Assembly (NCBI GenBank): GCA_945952045.1
Contig: CAMFHE010000003.1
Location: forward strand, 62,001 to 126,000
DNA: 64,000 bases
Direction of reading: 5' to 3'
DNA from: an uncultured Rhizobium sp.
Lineage (GTDB): Bacteria; Pseudomonadota; Alphaproteobacteria; Rhizobiales; Rhizobiaceae
Positions 62,166 to 64,000 of this stretch are shown here, one piece after another. Position 1 is the stretch's first letter. Each line of letters opens with the position of its first letter. The notes under the pieces were generated by a model. It worked only from the letters and a program-made list of their open reading frames with translations, searched no databases and had not been told where the DNA came from. The position numbers and the translations under genes are program-made.

Positions 62166-63491
62166 TCAGTCGTCCATTATCGCCCAGAGATCCAGTTGCA
62201 GCTCCGGCCAGTTGCCGGCGAAATGCATGGCGATGCCGCTCGCCGTGCTGAATTCCGGCCAGAGCGGCGAGGCCTTGTCGAGATAGAAATAGACATGGTC
62301 GGTCATGCTGCGGATCTGGCGCGGCGGTGTCGGCATGTGGACGATGTCGATGCCCGGCAGGTGCGTCTGGACGATCTCGCGCATCTTGGTGTTCGGCCCG
62401 ACTTTGCAGAGATCGGGAAAGCTCTGCTGGATCTGCGACAGCGGCATCGCCGCCGAGACCTCGACCACGAAGCGCGCCGTGCGGAACAGGTTGCGGTTTG
62501 TGACATTGGCGAGGAAGGCGTTGGGCCGCACCTGCGTCAGATCCAGCCGGATCGCCCGGCCGATATCGAGGCTCAGCTGGCGCTGGATGATTTCGAGGAT
62601 CGGCTCGAACACCTCGTGCAGCCGGTCGTGATCGTAGCGCGGGAAATCCGGCGCCATGCGGTTTCCCGAGAAGGTGGAAAGCTCGCCTGCAAAGCGGATG
62701 AGGTCGACATAGAGCCGCTCGGGATGCAGGTATTGCGAGGCGCGGCTGTGGCGCAGCACGTTCACCTGGCCGTTCAGCAATTGCAGCATGAAATAGTCGT
62801 AGGCCTGCAAGCCGCCGCCGGAACTGGGATCGGTGGCATAGCGCGACAGCGCCTCCAGCCGCGTCTCCACCCAGCCGATCACCCGGTCCAGCCAGCCGGT
62901 GGTGACCGGATGGGCATTGCAACTGAGCACCGGCGGGGCGACGCGCTCGTCGAGCACGATGGTCTTGTCGCGCACCTCGACGATGCGGGCGATGGCGAGA
63001 TTGTGATAGCCGGGGCGCGGCGTCTCGCGCACCGAGAATTCGATGCGCGGATGCGCCACCTCGATATCCTGCGCCACATGCATGCCGGAGGTGGAGTCGA
63101 CGAAGGTTTCGAGATCGAGCGTGTAGCGGCTGCCGTTCCCGCCATTTGCGGCCGCGACCTCGCGGCCGTTCGGCGTGGCGACCGGCATGGTCATCCAGAC
63201 AATGCGCCGCTCCGAGCCCTCGGGAATATCCACCGGCGCGGGCAACGGGCTGTTGCCGGGCATATCGAAGGGCACGCCATCCTGGAAGACGCCCGACGCC
63301 CGGCGCAGGCCGAACTTGTTCTGCTGGGCGAGATCGCGGTCGATTTCCAGCTCGATGAAACCCCAGGGGTAAGGTGTTATGTATCCGACGCGGTTTTCGA
63401 GGAGTTTTTCGACATAGCGGTCATGCTGCTGCAAATGGTGCTGATGGAGGAACAGCCCTTCCGACCACACGACCTTGCTGTACCATGACAT
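62166..63491 (-). CDS. tssK: T6SS baseplate protein TssK
   Basis: This 441-residue protein has the TssK start (WYSKVVWSEGLFLHQHHLQQHDRYVEKLL, then PYPWGFIELEIDR) and the FPRYDHDRLHEVFEPIL region, and ends with FYLDKASPLWPEF and HFAGNWPELQLDLWAI. It links the baseplate to TssL and TssM. I chose the ATG at 63491, with GGGAG 8 bp upstream, over one three codons earlier. It lies 1 bp before tssL and is the first gene of a six-gene run ending in ppkA. Confidence 0.93.
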   Translation of the reverse strand: MSWYSKVVWSEGLFLHQHHLQQHDRYVEKLLENRVGYITPYPWGFIELEIDRDLAQQNKFGLRRASGVFQDGVPFDMPGNSPLPAPVDIPEGSERRIVWMTMPVATPNGREVAAANGGNGSRYTLDLETFVDSTSGMHVAQDIEVAHPRIEFSVRETPRPGYHNLAIARIVEVRDKTIVLDERVAPPVLSCNAHPVTTGWLDRVIGWVETRLEALSRYATDPSSGGGLQAYDYFMLQLLNGQVNVLRHSRASQYLHPERLYVDLIRFAGELSTFSGNRMAPDFPRYDHDRLHEVFEPILEIIQRQLSLDIGRAIRLDLTQVRPNAFLANVTNRNLFRTARFVVEVSAAMPLSQIQQSFPDLCKVGPNTKMREIVQTHLPGIDIVHMPTPPRQIRSMTDHVYFYLDKASPLWPEFSTASGIAMHFAGNWPELQLDLWAIMDD

Positions 63492-63661
63492 CGCCCACAC
63501 TCCCAGACACCGGTCGCACCTGCCATGACAGCGTCTGGATCTTTACCGGAGACGCCAAGGACGATGTAACGTCTTATCTATAGTTTTTGCAAGGATTTGG
63601 CTTTCGGATACGATTTCAGTAAATCTCTAAAACAATTTTTTTTCAACTGCACAAATCATTC

Positions 63662-63681
63662 AAAAGAGCGACTTATTCGCT
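63662..63681 (-). terminator. Weak candidate terminator after the DUF1036 gene
   Basis: On the minus strand AGCGA and TCGCT form a 5-bp stem with a 5-nt loop, followed by CTTTT. It lies 11 bp after the DUF1036 stop. The stem is short, so read-through into tssK is likely. Confidence 0.35.
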
Positions 63682-63692
63682 GGCCGGGACCG

Positions 63693-64000
63693 TCAGTTGT
63701 TCTTCAGAAACAGCGTCCAGCGTTCCTGCTCACGTGTATCCACTTCGAGGAAGTTCGCCTGTTTGTGGCCGCGCAGCCAGCAATCACGCGTGCCGCGGAT
63801 CAAAAAACGCTTCGTGCCGATGCAAGAGGGGTTGTCGCCCTCGGTCACCGGCTGACCGAAGACATCCTCGGCATAGACATAGATATAGCGGCTTTTCAGG
63901 GGTTTGCGGATCACTTCGGCGCAGCGGTTGGCGCCGACGCTCCACCAGCCCTCGGTCTGGAATTCGCCATCCTCCTCATAACCGATCGCGACGTTCAGCA
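63693..64000 (-). CDS. DUF1036 protein, partial (N-terminus beyond window)
   Basis: The frame runs from the window edge to a stop at 63693. It reads LNVAIGYEEDGEFQTEGWWSVGANRCAEVI, then SRYIYVYAEDVFGQ, CIGTKRFLIRG and CWLRGHKQANFLEVDT, the Cys-containing pattern of DUF1036. The start is outside the window. Members are small exported proteins of unknown role. It lies in the same orientation 200 bp upstream of tssK, so it may be part of the T6SS locus. Confidence 0.8.
   Translation of the reverse strand, partial: LNVAIGYEEDGEFQTEGWWSVGANRCAEVIRKPLKSRYIYVYAEDVFGQPVTEGDNPSCIGTKRFLIRGTRDCWLRGHKQANFLEVDTREQERWTLFLKNN

Noticed and set aside
63550..63620. Possible sigma-54 promoter (TTGCA) upstream of tssK
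   Set aside because: The required GG of the -24 element is absent at the right distance.

Overview
The window looks like chromosomal or chromid DNA of a Rhizobiales alphaproteobacterium, most likely Rhizobiaceae. This is inferred from the high GC content, dense operons with 4-bp ATGA or TGATG junctions, many ABC importers, rhizobial-type intergenic palindromes, a CbtAB cobalt importer under a cobalamin riboswitch, and a type VI secretion block whose TssL N-terminus resembles that of Agrobacterium. I see no rRNA, tRNA, CRISPR array, insertion sequence or phage gene.

Layout. 1-4064 (minus): a biuret-hydrolase-like cysteine amidohydrolase with a GYD protein, then a polar amino-acid ABC importer and a metallo-beta-lactamase-fold hydrolase cut by the window edge. 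4171-6007 (plus): two tandem LysR regulators; the first faces the hydrolase gene across two LysR-type boxes. 6329-12453 (plus): a Dpp/Opp-type peptide importer (SBP, two permeases, two ATPases) and an exported VOC protein. 12621-15939: two divergent phytoene-desaturase-like flavoproteins. 16042-19301: a PAP2 membrane phosphatase, an NCS1 nucleobase/allantoin permease and a small unknown protein. 19305-23291 (minus): a TauABC-type sulfonate importer joined to an SsuD-type monooxygenase. 23572-30005: DUF2231 plus sorbosone-dehydrogenase-like protein, then a TetR gene divergent from a three-subunit molybdenum aldehyde oxidoreductase of the PaoABC type. 30116-33142: a cupin, the riboswitch-controlled cbtB-cbtA-unknown operon and a phosphatase-like protein lacking its catalytic histidine. 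33139-34004 (minus): a RES/Xre toxin-antitoxin pair. 34068-43245: an RND efflux pump and its adaptor, a His-rich small exported protein, a DegP-type protease and a YbiO-like MscS channel.

43252-53083 forms one apparent catabolic locus. A minus-strand operon encodes a D-threonine-aldolase-like PLP enzyme, PxpA, a PxpB-PxpC fusion and a biotin carboxylase-BCCP fusion. Divergent from it lie a four-gene amino-acid importer, a RidA enamine deaminase and an IclR regulator. Together they suggest uptake and ATP/biotin-dependent opening of a lactam or amide, with PLP chemistry and imine clean-up.

53087-64000 (minus) is part of a type VI secretion cluster: a DUF1036 gene (cut by the window edge), tssK, tssL, tssM, tagF, pppA and ppkA. 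It has the threonine-phosphorylation control set (kinase, phosphatase, TagF). The kinase linker and the TssL N-terminus share short T-[VI]-I-x-P motifs that could be FHA docking sites.

A recurring theme is that three separate ABC operons carry a strong hairpin or palindromic repeat immediately after the substrate-binding-protein gene. Convergent gene pairs are packed to within 2-6 bp or even overlap at their stop codons.
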